Assembly: GCA_965221835.1 (NCBI GenBank)
Contig: OZ244916.1
Span: 682,001 to 746,000, forward strand
Direction: 5' to 3'
Length of the DNA stretch: 64,000 bases
From: Persebacter sp965221835
Lineage (GTDB): Bacteria; Pseudomonadota; Gammaproteobacteria; Tethybacterales; Persebacteraceae
Shown here: in pieces, positions 7,612 through 16,511 of the stretch
How positions within the stretch are numbered: the first letter of the stretch is position 1
How the letters are laid out: each line of letters opens with the position of its first letter
Translations under genes and position numbers: made by a program
Notes under the pieces: generated by a model
Databases searched by the model: none
Told to the model about the DNA's origin: nothing
What the model saw: the letters and a program-made list of their open reading frames with translations, nothing else

Positions 7612-8937
7612 GTGAACCAAGCGCAAATAGAGAACCGGACTCTGTTTACCGGCGACAATTTGGAAGTGATGCGCGCCGTCAATTCCGAGACGGTGGATTT
7701 GATTTATCTGGATCCGCCGTTTAACAAAAAATTCGTTTTTCCGATTGGAAAAGGCGATTCCGCCGAATTCGGATTTAAAGATATTTGGGGATGGGATAGC
7801 GCACCGGATGAAGGCAATCCGTATTTGCCGTACGCGGAGTTGGCGGCGTTTGACGAACTTGTGGCGGCGGAAGCGGACGGCAATCCGTTAATAGACCGCA
7901 AGATGGCGAAAAACACCGTCCGCTTTTTGGAAACGATGGGACAAATCGCCGGCGAAGCGGAAATGGCGTATTTGTCGTTTATGGCGGCGCGTTTAATTGA
8001 AATGTGGCGGTTGCTGAAACCGACCGGCAGCATTTATTTGCACTGCGACCAAACAATGTCGCACTCGCTTAAACTTTTGATGGATATTGTTTTCGGTGAA
8101 AATAATTTCCGCAACGAAGTTATTTGGTGTTATGTCGGTGGCGGAAACGCAAAAAACGCTTTTAACAAAAAACATGACACGGTCTTTTTTTACACGAAAC
8201 AAAAAAATCGTTCGTTTTTTAATTGGAAAGATGTTGCTATGCCATATAATAATATTCCGCTTACGGCGCAATGGCGCAAAGGGTTTACAAACAGACAAGA
8301 AGCGGAAAAACGCGCCTTGGCAAAATATAAAGATGGCAAAGCGCGATATGATTGGTGGACGGATATTCCATCTTATGGAACGGCTACGCGGAATCCCGAA
8401 AGAACCGGCTACCCGACTCAAAAACCGGTTTTGCTTTTGGAAAGAATCATAAAAGCGTCCAGCAACGAAGGCGATTTTGTTCTTGACCCGTTTTGCGGAT
8501 GCGCGACAACTTGCGTTGCCGCCGAAAGATTAAACCGCCATTGGTGCGGAATTGATGTTGCCGAAAAAGCGGCGCAACTCGTTCGCGCCCGCCTTCTTGC
8601 CGAAACAAAACAAGGCAAACTCGGCGACAAAGTACCGCAAGTGCATCACCGCGATTTCGGCAAAGGCGATTTTCCGATGCGCACCGATTTGGGCGATTCG
8701 CGCAGTAAAAATATCCGCATAGTTTTGTTTGGAAATCAGGAAGGCAAATGCAATCTTTGTAAACGCCGTTTTGATTTGCGCGATTTTGAGGACGATCATA
8801 TTATTCCGCGCAAAAAAGGCGGACCGGATGTTGACCGCAATTTGCAATTGCTTTGCAGTTCGTGCAACCGAATTAAATCCACGCGCACAATGGAACAAGC
8901 CCGCAAACGACTGCGCGAATTGGGATACGCCGCTTAA
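7612..8937 (+). CDS. Beta-class DNA methyltransferase fused to a C-terminal HNH nuclease domain
   Basis: 441 residues from a GTG start preceded by AAAGGA at 5-nt spacing. An ATG 54 bp upstream lies before the ribosome site and is unlikely. The catalytic motif IV DLIYLDPPFN is at about residue 34, and the AdoMet-binding motif I FVLDPFCGCATT at about 292. This order is that of the beta class of N6-adenine/N4-cytosine methyltransferases. The last 62 residues form an HNH domain: CNLC, DDHIIPRKKGG, LQLLCSSCN, with four zinc-type cysteines. The fusion could both modify and cut DNA. It stands alone, separated from rmlA by the structured RNA. Confidence 0.88.
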   Translation: MNQAQIENRTLFTGDNLEVMRAVNSETVDLIYLDPPFNKKFVFPIGKGDSAEFGFKDIWGWDSAPDEGNPYLPYAELAAFDELVAAEADGNPLIDRKMAKNTVRFLETMGQIAGEAEMAYLSFMAARLIEMWRLLKPTGSIYLHCDQTMSHSLKLLMDIVFGENNFRNEVIWCYVGGGNAKNAFNKKHDTVFFYTKQKNRSFFNWKDVAMPYNNIPLTAQWRKGFTNRQEAEKRALAKYKDGKARYDWWTDIPSYGTATRNPERTGYPTQKPVLLLERIIKASSNEGDFVLDPFCGCATTCVAAERLNRHWCGIDVAEKAAQLVRARLLAETKQGKLGDKVPQVHHRDFGKGDFPMRTDLGDSRSKNIRIVLFGNQEGKCNLCKRRFDLRDFEDDHIIPRKKGGPDVDRNLQLLCSSCNRIKSTRTMEQARKRLRELGYAA

Positions 8938-8979
8938 AACGGAATCGGATTTACGCGGCGGGAAATTCCGATTTTTCCA

Positions 8980-9795
8980 TTAGTTTTCGTGGCGGGATTT
9001 TAGGGTTTCTTCCAAACTTTTTAGGCGGGCGGAAATGTCGGCGAGTTGTTCGTCGGTTGTCGGCGAATCGTCTTCCTCTTTCATCATTCGTTCGTGCGCT
9101 TCCTGCATTACATTAATCACCACGCCGATCATCATATTGAGAAAAACAAACGCAGAAAGAAAAATAAAACTGATATAAAAAATCCAACTCAACGGATATT
9201 CCACCATCGTCTCATACATCACATCCGTCCAATCTTCCAAAGTTGCAACGCGAAAAAGTGTGAGCATCGCTACGCCCACATCGCCCCACAATTCGGGATT
9301 GACCGGCGCAAAAAATAAGTTGCCCGCCGCAGCGTAAATATAAAAAATAATGAACATCATCAGCGCGATATACGACATTCGCGGCAAAGATGCCAGCAAC
9401 GATTCCACCATTAAGCGCAGTTGCGGGACGAAAAAAATCAAACGCATCACGCGAAACAAGCGCAAAAGTCGCGCCAAAAGCGCGTATTCGCTTTCGTCTA
9501 CCGGAATGAGAGAAGCGACGACGACAATGAAATCAAATATATTCCAGCCGCGCCGCCAAAAATTCCGCCAGCCGTCCGCCAGATAACGCACCGAAATTTC
9601 GGCGACAAAATATAAAGTCACCAAAAAATCCAACGCCTGCAACGCCACTTGCGCGGTTTCGGGAATGTCGTAAGTTTTTGCGCCGACCGCGAACGCCGAC
9701 AACAAAATAACCGCCACCGTAAACCATTCAAATAAAGTATTGTGCCGCAACGCGCGCAGCGCATCCCGCCATTGCACAAATTTATTTTGCGGCAT
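8980..9795 (-). CDS. Voltage-gated sodium/calcium-type ion channel (NaChBac family)
   Basis: 271 residues, one 6-TM subunit of a presumed homotetramer. S1-S3 occupy about residues 22-100. S4 has four arginines at every third position (ARLLRLFRVMRL). The pore loop carries TLEDWTD, and S6 is rich in Phe/Ile/Val (FLSAFVFLNMMIGVVINVM). After S6 comes an acidic linker and a predicted coiled coil (LADISARLKSLEETLK), as in bacterial Nav channels. Known Na-selective members have TLESW filters. The Asp residues here are reminiscent of calcium-selective filters, which is an inference. It points the same way as gltB, 15 bp away. Confidence 0.92.
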   Translation of the reverse strand: MPQNKFVQWRDALRALRHNTLFEWFTVAVILLSAFAVGAKTYDIPETAQVALQALDFLVTLYFVAEISVRYLADGWRNFWRRGWNIFDFIVVVASLIPVDESEYALLARLLRLFRVMRLIFFVPQLRLMVESLLASLPRMSYIALMMFIIFYIYAAAGNLFFAPVNPELWGDVGVAMLTLFRVATLEDWTDVMYETMVEYPLSWIFYISFIFLSAFVFLNMMIGVVINVMQEAHERMMKEEDDSPTTDEQLADISARLKSLEETLKSRHEN

Positions 9796-9810
9796 TGTCC
9801 GACAAAAAAA

Positions 9811-12800
9811 TCAGGCGACTCTGACGGATTCCATTTCCATCATCGCGCGGCGATATTCGTGCGGCAGTACTTTGACGAATTTCATCCGGCAGGAATTCCA
9901 ATCCGCCAGCACCGCCCGCGCCTTGGGACTGCCGGTATGCAAAATATGTTTTTCCAGCATATCGCGAACGATTTCCACATCCGGACGACCGAGATGTTGC
10001 CCCGGACCGGGCGCGGCAGTCAGCGGTTCCAATGAAACCATATCCATATTGCACATCCGCGCAAAACGCGCGTGTTCGTCAAAAATATATGCCACGCCGC
10101 CGCTCATGCCCGCCGCAAAGTTGCGCCCGACATCGCCCAATACCAGCACCGTGCCGCCGGTCATATATTCGCAACAATGATCGCCCGCATGTTCTACCAC
10201 CGCATGCGCGCCCGAATTGCGCACCGCAAAACGCACACCCGCCGCACCGCGACAATAGCATTCGCCGCAAATCGCCCCGTATAACGCCGTGTTGCCGACA
10301 ATCGCATTGTCGCCGTCCGCACCGCGCGAAGACGGCGGCGGAAATATCGCCAAAACGCCGCCCGACAATCCTTTGCCGACATAATCGTTCGCCTCGCCGC
10401 ACAAACAAATCGTCATTCCGCGCGCGGCGAATGCACCAAAACTTTGTCCGGCAACTCCGCGTAAATTAATGTGAATGGTATCCGGCGGCAATCCGGCATG
10501 TCCGCGGCGGGCGGCGATGGCGTTTGCAATCATCGCGCCCGCCGTGCGGTCGGTGTTTTTAATTTCGTCATTTATGATAACTTTTTCGCCGTGCATAACC
10601 GCCCGTTCGCAACGCGCAAGCCATTTTTGATCAATCGCATTTTGCAATGCGTGTTCTTGTTTTTGGATATTGCGGCGCGCATATTCCGGCGGTGCTTGCG
10701 GCAACGCCAACACCGGCGACAAATCCACCGCCGCGCTTTTCCAATGTCCGCCCCGCCGCCGCCGCAACAAATCGGCGCGCCCGACAATATCGTTTAGTTT
10801 GCGAAATCCCATTTCCGCTAACAATCGCCGTACTTCTTCGGCAACAAAGAAAAAATAGTTGACGACATGTTCGGGTTTGCCCGCAAACTTCGCGCGCAAT
10901 CTTTTGTCTTGAGTCGCGATGCCGACCGGGCAAGTATTGAGATGACACTTGCGCATCATAATGCATCCTTCGGCGACAAGCGGCGCGGTGGCGAATCCGA
11001 ATTCGTCCGCGCCCAATAACGCACCGATAACGACATCGCGTCCGGTTTTAATTTGCCCGTCTACTTGCAAACAAACGCGCCCGCGCAAATCGTTTAATAC
11101 GAGCGTTTGATGCGTTTCGGATAATCCCAACTCCCACGGCGTACCGGCGTGTTTGATGGACGACAGCGGACTCGCACCGGTGCCGCCATCGTGTCCGGCG
11201 ATGGTGATATGATCGGATTTTGCCTTTGCAACGCCCGCCGCAACGGTGCCGACTCCGCAACGGGAAACGAGTTTTACGCTTACCTGCCCGCGCGGATTTG
11301 CACATTTCAAATCGTAAATCAGTTGCGCAATATCTTCTATGGAATAAATATCGTGATGCGGCGGCGGCGAAATCAATCCGACTCCCGGCACCGAATGTCG
11401 AACGCCCGCAATCGCGTCGTCTACTTTGTGTCCGGGCAGTTGTCCGCCTTCGCCCGGTTTTGCGCCTTGCGCGATTTTAATTTGCATCATATCGGCGTTG
11501 GCGAGATATTCAGCGGTTACGCCGAATCGTCCGGACGCTACTTGTTTGATGGCGGAACGCATAGAATCGCCGGACGGCAGCGGGACAAAACGCGCCGCCT
11601 CTTCGCCGCCTTCGCCCGTGTTGGATTTGCCGCCGATGCGATTCATCGCAATCGCCAATGTGGTGTGCGCCTCGCGCGAAATGGAACCGAACGACATCGC
11701 GCCGGTGGAAAAACGCCGCACAATTTCCGCCGCCGATTCCACTTCTTCCAAAGCGACGGGTTGTTTTGCATCGACAATTTCCAGCATACCGCGCAATGTC
11801 ATTCGCTTTTCGTTTTGGATATTTATGTTGTCGGCGTATTCGCGATATTTTTCGTCACCGCCGCCGCGCACAGCGTGTTGCAATGCTGCAACAGTTTGCG
11901 GCGTCCACAAATGCGATTCGCCGCGAATGCGATAGGCGTAATCGCCGCCCGCATCCAAAGAATCGTCGCCGGAAATAGATTCCGCACCGTACGCCGATTC
12001 GTGCAAGCGAAATGTTTCGCGCGCAACTTCCGCCGCCCCCACGCCGTCAATTTGCGAAACCGTGCCGCAAAAATACTCGTCTACAAAATCGCGCGCGAGT
12101 CCGACTGCTTCAAAAATTTGCGCGCCGCAGTACGATTGATAAGTCGACACGCCCATTTTTGACATTGTTTTAAGAAGCCCTTTTCCCGCCGCGCGACGGT
12201 ATCTTTGAATCCGTTGACGCGGCGACATTGCAGACGATTTGCGCACCGGAATCGCCGCCGCCAAATCATAAGCAAGCCACGGATAAATCGCTTCCGCACC
12301 ATAACCCGCCAATACCGCAAAATCATGCACTTCGCGCGCCGCGCCGGTTTCGGCGACAATTCCCGCACGAAGTCGCGCACCATTAGCGACAAGATGATGA
12401 TGCACCGCCGCCGCCGCCAAATAAACCGGCACGGCAATTCGGTCTTCGCCCGCCGCACGGTCGGACAAAATTAAAATGTCGCATCCGTCTTCGCACACCG
12501 CCCGCAAAGCGGCATCGCGCAAATCGCGTACCGCCTTTTCCATTCCCGCCTCGCCCGCCGCCACCGCCCATGTAAAATCCAACACCCGCGTACCAGAATG
12601 CGCGCGCAACTTCGCAAACTCTTCGGGCAACAATATCGGCGATTCCAGCGCGATACACGAAGTTTCCGGCGCATCCAGCGGACGAAATAAATCGGGACGT
12701 CCGCCGAGAAATGATTTCAGCGACATCACAACTTCTTCGCGAATCGGATCAATCGGCGGATTGGTCACCTGCGCAAATTCTTGCCGAAAATATGCCGAAA

Positions 12801-14346
12801 GCGGTTTCATTCGTTCGGACAATACCGCCGTCGGCGCATCATCGCCCATCGCACCGATTGGTTCGGCGGCGTCTTCTACCATCGGGCGAAGAATAAATTT
12901 AATATCCTCTTCGGTATAACCAAAACTTTTTTGCAATCGCCGTTCGTCGTTTTCGGACAATGCGATTTTTTCCGCCGCCGCTGCCGGCAACTCGGCAATC
13001 GGCGTTTGCGACCGCCGCCGCCATTCGTCATAATCGCGTTGCAAAATCAATTCTTTTTTGATTTCGGAATCGTATACCACCCCGCCTTTTTGCATATCTA
13101 CAAGCAACATTTTGCCGGGTTCAATAAACCATTTGCCGGTAATTTCCGAATCGGGAATATCCAACGCACCGGCTTCAGACGCCATTACAATTCGCTCGTC
13201 TTTGGTTAAACAATATCTGCCGGGACGCAAACCGTTGCGATCCAACACGGCGGCAATTTGTACGCCATCCGAAAAAACCACCTCGGCGGGACCGTCCCAC
13301 GGTTCCATCATCGGCGCATGATATGCATAAAACGCGCGCCGTGCAGGATCCATCAGACGATCTTGCTGCCACGCTTCGGGAATGAGTACCGACAACGCAT
13401 GCGCCGGCGAATAACCGGACAATCGCAACAACTCCACGGCGTTATCCAAAGATGCAGTGTCAGATTGATTTTCGTCCGCCAGCGGCGCAAGTTTGGCAGA
13501 ATCGCCGCCCCAAATTGTAGACGGCGAAATATCGCCACGCGCGCGCATATTGTTAACATTGCCGCGCAAAGTATTGATTTCGCCGTTGTGTGCGATGTAG
13601 CGATACGGATGCGCAAGCCGCCACGCCGGAAAAGTATTGGTGGAAAATCGCTGATGCACAAGTGCCAACGCCGAAGCAAAAAGCGGATTGGTTAAATCGG
13701 GATAATACGCCGCCAACTGCGCCGCCAAAAACATTCCCTTATACACCACCGTGCGCGAAGACAGCGAACAACAATAAAATCCCGCCGCATCATTTTCGGC
13801 AACAACAGCGCGTTCCATACATTTTCGTGCGACAAACAAACGCCGCTCAAACGCATCGCCGGCGGCGGTATCATTGCGCCCGACAAAAACTTGCCACACC
13901 GCCGGTTCGCTCGCCGCAACTTCGTCATTAATCGCCGCACGATTTGTCGGCACCCGCCGCCAGCCCAAAACAGGCAGATTTTCGCCGCGCAAAACTTCTT
14001 CAATTTTGGCAACTGCCGCCGCGCGTATTTTTTCGTCTTGCGGCATAAACATCATCCCGCAAGCATATTCGCCCGCCGGCGGCAATGCAAATTCGGTTTC
14101 GGCACGCAACAAAACATCCGGCATTTGCGCCAGCAATCCCGCCCCGTCGCCCGTTGTCGGATTTGCACCGGTCGCACCGCGGTGTGTCAGATTGACGAGA
14201 ATTTGCAACCCTTGCCGCACAATATCGTGTGCCGCCCGCCCCCGAATATCCGCAACAAAACCGACGCCGCAACTGTCATGCTCATAACGCGGATCATACA
14301 AACCATGCTTTGGCGGCTGCAAATGCCGATTAATTCGTTCTTTCAT
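9811..14346 (-). CDS. gltB: Glutamate synthase (NADPH) large subunit
   Basis: 1511 residues from the ATG at 14346; the open frame extends further upstream, but MKER just before the conserved GLYDPRYEHDSCGVGF is the natural start. CGVGF supplies the N-terminal nucleophile Cys of the glutaminase domain after propeptide removal. The central FMN half includes GEGGEEAARF, PGEGGQLPG and GHDGGTGASP. The [3Fe-4S] cysteines are in CHLNTCPVGIATQD. A Gly-rich C-terminal beta-helix follows. It transfers glutamine amide nitrogen to 2-oxoglutarate. The small subunit gltD, usually adjacent, is not in the window. Confidence 0.96.
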   Translation of the reverse strand: MKERINRHLQPPKHGLYDPRYEHDSCGVGFVADIRGRAAHDIVRQGLQILVNLTHRGATGANPTTGDGAGLLAQMPDVLLRAETEFALPPAGEYACGMMFMPQDEKIRAAAVAKIEEVLRGENLPVLGWRRVPTNRAAINDEVAASEPAVWQVFVGRNDTAAGDAFERRLFVARKCMERAVVAENDAAGFYCCSLSSRTVVYKGMFLAAQLAAYYPDLTNPLFASALALVHQRFSTNTFPAWRLAHPYRYIAHNGEINTLRGNVNNMRARGDISPSTIWGGDSAKLAPLADENQSDTASLDNAVELLRLSGYSPAHALSVLIPEAWQQDRLMDPARRAFYAYHAPMMEPWDGPAEVVFSDGVQIAAVLDRNGLRPGRYCLTKDERIVMASEAGALDIPDSEITGKWFIEPGKMLLVDMQKGGVVYDSEIKKELILQRDYDEWRRRSQTPIAELPAAAAEKIALSENDERRLQKSFGYTEEDIKFILRPMVEDAAEPIGAMGDDAPTAVLSERMKPLSAYFRQEFAQVTNPPIDPIREEVVMSLKSFLGGRPDLFRPLDAPETSCIALESPILLPEEFAKLRAHSGTRVLDFTWAVAAGEAGMEKAVRDLRDAALRAVCEDGCDILILSDRAAGEDRIAVPVYLAAAAVHHHLVANGARLRAGIVAETGAAREVHDFAVLAGYGAEAIYPWLAYDLAAAIPVRKSSAMSPRQRIQRYRRAAGKGLLKTMSKMGVSTYQSYCGAQIFEAVGLARDFVDEYFCGTVSQIDGVGAAEVARETFRLHESAYGAESISGDDSLDAGGDYAYRIRGESHLWTPQTVAALQHAVRGGGDEKYREYADNINIQNEKRMTLRGMLEIVDAKQPVALEEVESAAEIVRRFSTGAMSFGSISREAHTTLAIAMNRIGGKSNTGEGGEEAARFVPLPSGDSMRSAIKQVASGRFGVTAEYLANADMMQIKIAQGAKPGEGGQLPGHKVDDAIAGVRHSVPGVGLISPPPHHDIYSIEDIAQLIYDLKCANPRGQVSVKLVSRCGVGTVAAGVAKAKSDHITIAGHDGGTGASPLSSIKHAGTPWELGLSETHQTLVLNDLRGRVCLQVDGQIKTGRDVVIGALLGADEFGFATAPLVAEGCIMMRKCHLNTCPVGIATQDKRLRAKFAGKPEHVVNYFFFVAEEVRRLLAEMGFRKLNDIVGRADLLRRRRGGHWKSAAVDLSPVLALPQAPPEYARRNIQKQEHALQNAIDQKWLARCERAVMHGEKVIINDEIKNTDRTAGAMIANAIAARRGHAGLPPDTIHINLRGVAGQSFGAFAARGMTICLCGEANDYVGKGLSGGVLAIFPPPSSRGADGDNAIVGNTALYGAICGECYCRGAAGVRFAVRNSGAHAVVEHAGDHCCEYMTGGTVLVLGDVGRNFAAGMSGGVAYIFDEHARFARMCNMDMVSLEPLTAAPGPGQHLGRPDVEIVRDMLEKHILHTGSPKARAVLADWNSCRMKFVKVLPHEYRRAMMEMESVRVA

Positions 14347-14439
14347 AGCCGCAAATTTTACCACAACGCCGCAAACCACTATACAAATCTCTCCATTTCC
14401 GCAAAACGACCGGGAAATAAAATTTACCATTCCGGCGTT

Positions 14440-14590
14440 CATGACTCGCCCCCGACATTTGTCGGGGGCGAAACGAGTTCGGCGGAGTTTACTCCGCCCC
14501 GCATTTCTATCGTTCGCGGAAAATTCCGGGTTTTGCAGCAGTAAACTGCTGCGGCTTGTTTCGCCCCCGACAAATGTCAGGGGCGAGAAA
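14440..14590 (-). repeat. Dispersed repeat, copy 2, with nested palindromes
   Basis: The element has near-identical palindromic ends: CGCCCCCGACA-ttt-GTCGGGGGCG at 14447-14470 and CGCCCCCGACAAATGTCAGGGGCG at 14562-14585. Inside are GGCGGAGT-tt-ACTCCGCC and GCAGCAGT-tt-ACTGCTGC. It is related to 308-410 in the opposite orientation. Hairpin-ended, non-coding and about 150 bp, it has the look of a MITE, but no target-site duplication or parent transposase is seen. It fills the gltB/secreted-protein gap. Confidence 0.65.
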
Positions 14591-14597
14591 TTAAGAA

Positions 14598-16031
14598 TCA
14601 GAAACGATGAATCGCGTTTATTTGGAATCTGGCGTTTTCGGTGAAATCTTTTGCGTTTTCCCAGCGGAATCCGGCGGAGGGGAGAATCGTCCAGCCGTCA
14701 TAACGGAAATTGCCTTGCAGATTTAACTCGTTGCGAGTTTCCGTTTCGCCTTTGTCATATTCGGAGTGCAGGCGATAGACGGGGGAAAACATCATTAAAC
14801 TCCCGTCTATATCCGCCGACAGCATAAATGAGGAGTTAGCCGTCTCGCCTGCAACGGATTCGGAAAATGCCGCTGTAAATAAATCGCCGTTATATTTTCC
14901 GCCCGATGTGTAGCGGAAATCACCGAAATCGCCGTTTGCGTTTGTTTGTTTTGCGGTGTAATACAAATGCCAATTGTCTTTGCGGAAATCCGCCCGTCCG
15001 CCGACATTTGCGTAATAGCCGCTTTCGGTTATGGAATAGCCGAAATCGGGCGACATATTAAAAGACGGAACGCCGCCTGCCAAAAATACCGCTATCACTC
15101 CGACAGCCAAAAGTCCGGTAGCGGTATTGATAGATTTTACCCTTCTCTCCTTATTATCCGCCCGATTTTGCGGTGTTTGCGTTGTCGGATTTTGCGTTTC
15201 CGGCGGATTAGTTCCCGTTTCCGTGTTGCCGTCTTGCGGATTTTCCGTTTCCGTGTTGTCGTCTTGCGGATTTGTTTGACAAATTCCGGCGTCGTCTCTT
15301 GTTTCAGTATCCAAACATGCGTCTACGCAAACGCCGTTAACAAAATCGGGAGTCGCCCCCGGGCAATCGGCGGCGGATTCAATTGCACGGCAAGAAAGTC
15401 CGCCTGTTTCCAAAATCGGCAATTCATCGGTTGCACATTCGCATGCATCGCCCGCCTCGTTTAAGTTTGCAGTCGTGCCATCGCAAAAATCGGTTTCAAT
15501 TATCGTATCGCAAGTTGTCGTTCTTCCCGCATCCGCCGCCGTGAAAGTAAACACATCGGTCAGCGGGATAGCATTTTCGGTTATATCCCGTGCAACGACA
15601 AGACAATCGCAGTTTGCGGGATCTGCACACTGATTCATTGCATGTGTGTGTGCCTCTGCTGCGGTGTCGCCTAGTCCCTCAATAGTTGCTACATCTCCTA
15701 AATTGGGTATGGATAAATCTGCATAAACGGCAAAATATTCCTCACCATTAACATTTCTTGCTACTGCTGAACAAGTACTAGCAGTATCAGGATGAGATTG
15801 ACATGTTAAAGCTGAATGAGCTACTGCAAGACGTTCCGTTTCTCCCATAACCTCCTCTGCAGGATAGCCGACAGCAACACCGATAATAAGTATTGTTGGG
15901 TCTGGGCTGCCCGGACTAAAATCAGTATCAAATCCGGCAGTAGCAGCCCCTTCTGCATTTGCGGAAATGTTAGACAATCCCGCCGCAAAAAAGACGGCGG
16001 CGATGATGATTTTATTGATTGTGTTTTTCAT
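14598..16031 (-). CDS. Secreted/outer-membrane protein with a conserved C-terminal domain (paralogue A)
   Basis: 477 residues. The start at 16031 has a GAGGAG ribosome site and a signal peptide (KIIIAAVFFAAGLSNISANA). The ectodomain is Cys-rich, with Ala/Cys units such as AAEAHTHAMNQC that recall DUF4189. A Pro/Thr/Gln/Asn/Glu linker (NPQDGNTETGTNPP type) and a hydrophobic segment (LLAVGVIAVFLAGG) follow. The last about 155 residues form a beta-rich domain ending in HRF. That domain matches paralogue B at 60258-61613 at roughly half the positions by eye (SPDFGYSIT, NGDFGDFRY, AAFSES, SPVYRLH, LPSAGF). A terminal Phe is typical of outer-membrane barrels. Function unknown. Confidence 0.75.
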   Translation of the reverse strand: MKNTINKIIIAAVFFAAGLSNISANAEGAATAGFDTDFSPGSPDPTILIIGVAVGYPAEEVMGETERLAVAHSALTCQSHPDTASTCSAVARNVNGEEYFAVYADLSIPNLGDVATIEGLGDTAAEAHTHAMNQCADPANCDCLVVARDITENAIPLTDVFTFTAADAGRTTTCDTIIETDFCDGTTANLNEAGDACECATDELPILETGGLSCRAIESAADCPGATPDFVNGVCVDACLDTETRDDAGICQTNPQDDNTETENPQDGNTETGTNPPETQNPTTQTPQNRADNKERRVKSINTATGLLAVGVIAVFLAGGVPSFNMSPDFGYSITESGYYANVGGRADFRKDNWHLYYTAKQTNANGDFGDFRYTSGGKYNGDLFTAAFSESVAGETANSSFMLSADIDGSLMMFSPVYRLHSEYDKGETETRNELNLQGNFRYDGWTILPSAGFRWENAKDFTENARFQINAIHRF

Positions 16032-16064
16032 GGTTTTGCTCCTCTGATTAAAAATGTCTGCGAA

Positions 16065-16093
16065 AGTATAACACATTCCGCCCGAATCAACAA
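16065..16093 (-). promoter_or_regulatory. Sigma-70 promoter of secreted paralogue A
   Basis: On the minus strand TTGTTG (16088-16093) and TATACT (16065-16070) are 17 bp apart, placing the transcript start near 16058, 27 nt before the ATG. This supports the start chosen at 16031. The spacer includes ATTCGGGCGGAA (16076-16087), which is also upstream of paralogue B. Confidence 0.6.
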
Positions 16094-16160
16094 AAAAACG
16101 GGCGGGTTCGGCAAGAAATGCGTAAATTGCTGATTTCCCGCCTTTTTTCTGCATTTCCGT

Positions 16161-16412
16161 GCGTTCGGAAATGTTTTCAGAGCGTTCCAAAATGTTTTCA
16201 GAGCGTTCGGAAATGTTTTCAGAGCATTCCGAAAAGTTTTCAGAGCGTTCGGAAATGTTTTCAGAGCATTCCGAAATGTTTTCAGAGCATTCCGAAATGT
16301 TTTCAGAGCGTTCGGAAAAGTTTTCAGAGCGTTCGGAAATGTTTTCGGAGCGTTCGGAAATGTTTTCAGAGCATTCGGAAATGTTTTCAGAGCGTTCGGA
16401 AAAGTTTTCCGA
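16161..16412. repeat. Twelve-copy 21-bp tandem array between divergent promoters
   Basis: Twelve perfectly spaced 21-bp units of the form GC(G/A)TTC(G/C)(G/A)AAA(T/A)GTTTTC(A/C/G)GA with no indels. The unit length is a multiple of three, so all frames stay open and give heptad peptides (for example SERSEMF on the plus strand, SENISER on the minus strand). It is also two turns of B-DNA. The array sits between the proA promoter and the paralogue A promoter. It is not a CRISPR, because there are no spacers. Confidence 0.9.
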
Positions 16413-16453
16413 GACCTCGCAAAACATTTGCGGGGTTTTGTGAACGCCCTTTT

Positions 16454-16482
16454 TTGCCGAAAATTTTCGGCTGTGGTACAAT
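16454..16482 (+). promoter_or_regulatory. proA: proA promoter with overlapping perfect palindrome
   Basis: TTGCCG (16454-16459) and TACAAT (16477-16482) are 17 bp apart, with a TG two bases before the -10 (extended -10 type). A perfect 16-bp palindrome GCCGAAAATTTTCGGC (16456-16471) covers the -35 box and spacer. It could be an operator. Confidence 0.55.
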
Positions 16483-16511
16483 TGGCATTCGCACATTTGG
16501 AATTGAAATTA

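Noticed and set aside
11149..12162. 337-codon plus-strand frame antisense to gltB
   Set aside because: Antisense shadow produced by GC-biased codons of gltB; no motif and no start signal.
16161..16412. CRISPR array
   Set aside because: The units are contiguous with no unique spacers, and no cas genes are present. The same applies to the 80-bp, 42-bp and 19-bp arrays.
16159..16443. A 94-residue plus-strand heptad-repeat peptide
   Set aside because: No ribosome site or clear start, and all other frames of the array are equally open. Kept only as a remark in the array finding.
14598..16496. A 632-codon minus-strand reading frame that adds the SENISER heptads to surface paralogue A
   Set aside because: A promoter (16065-16093), ribosome site and signal peptide all point to the ATG at 16031. 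The heptads arise because a 21-bp array keeps every frame open.
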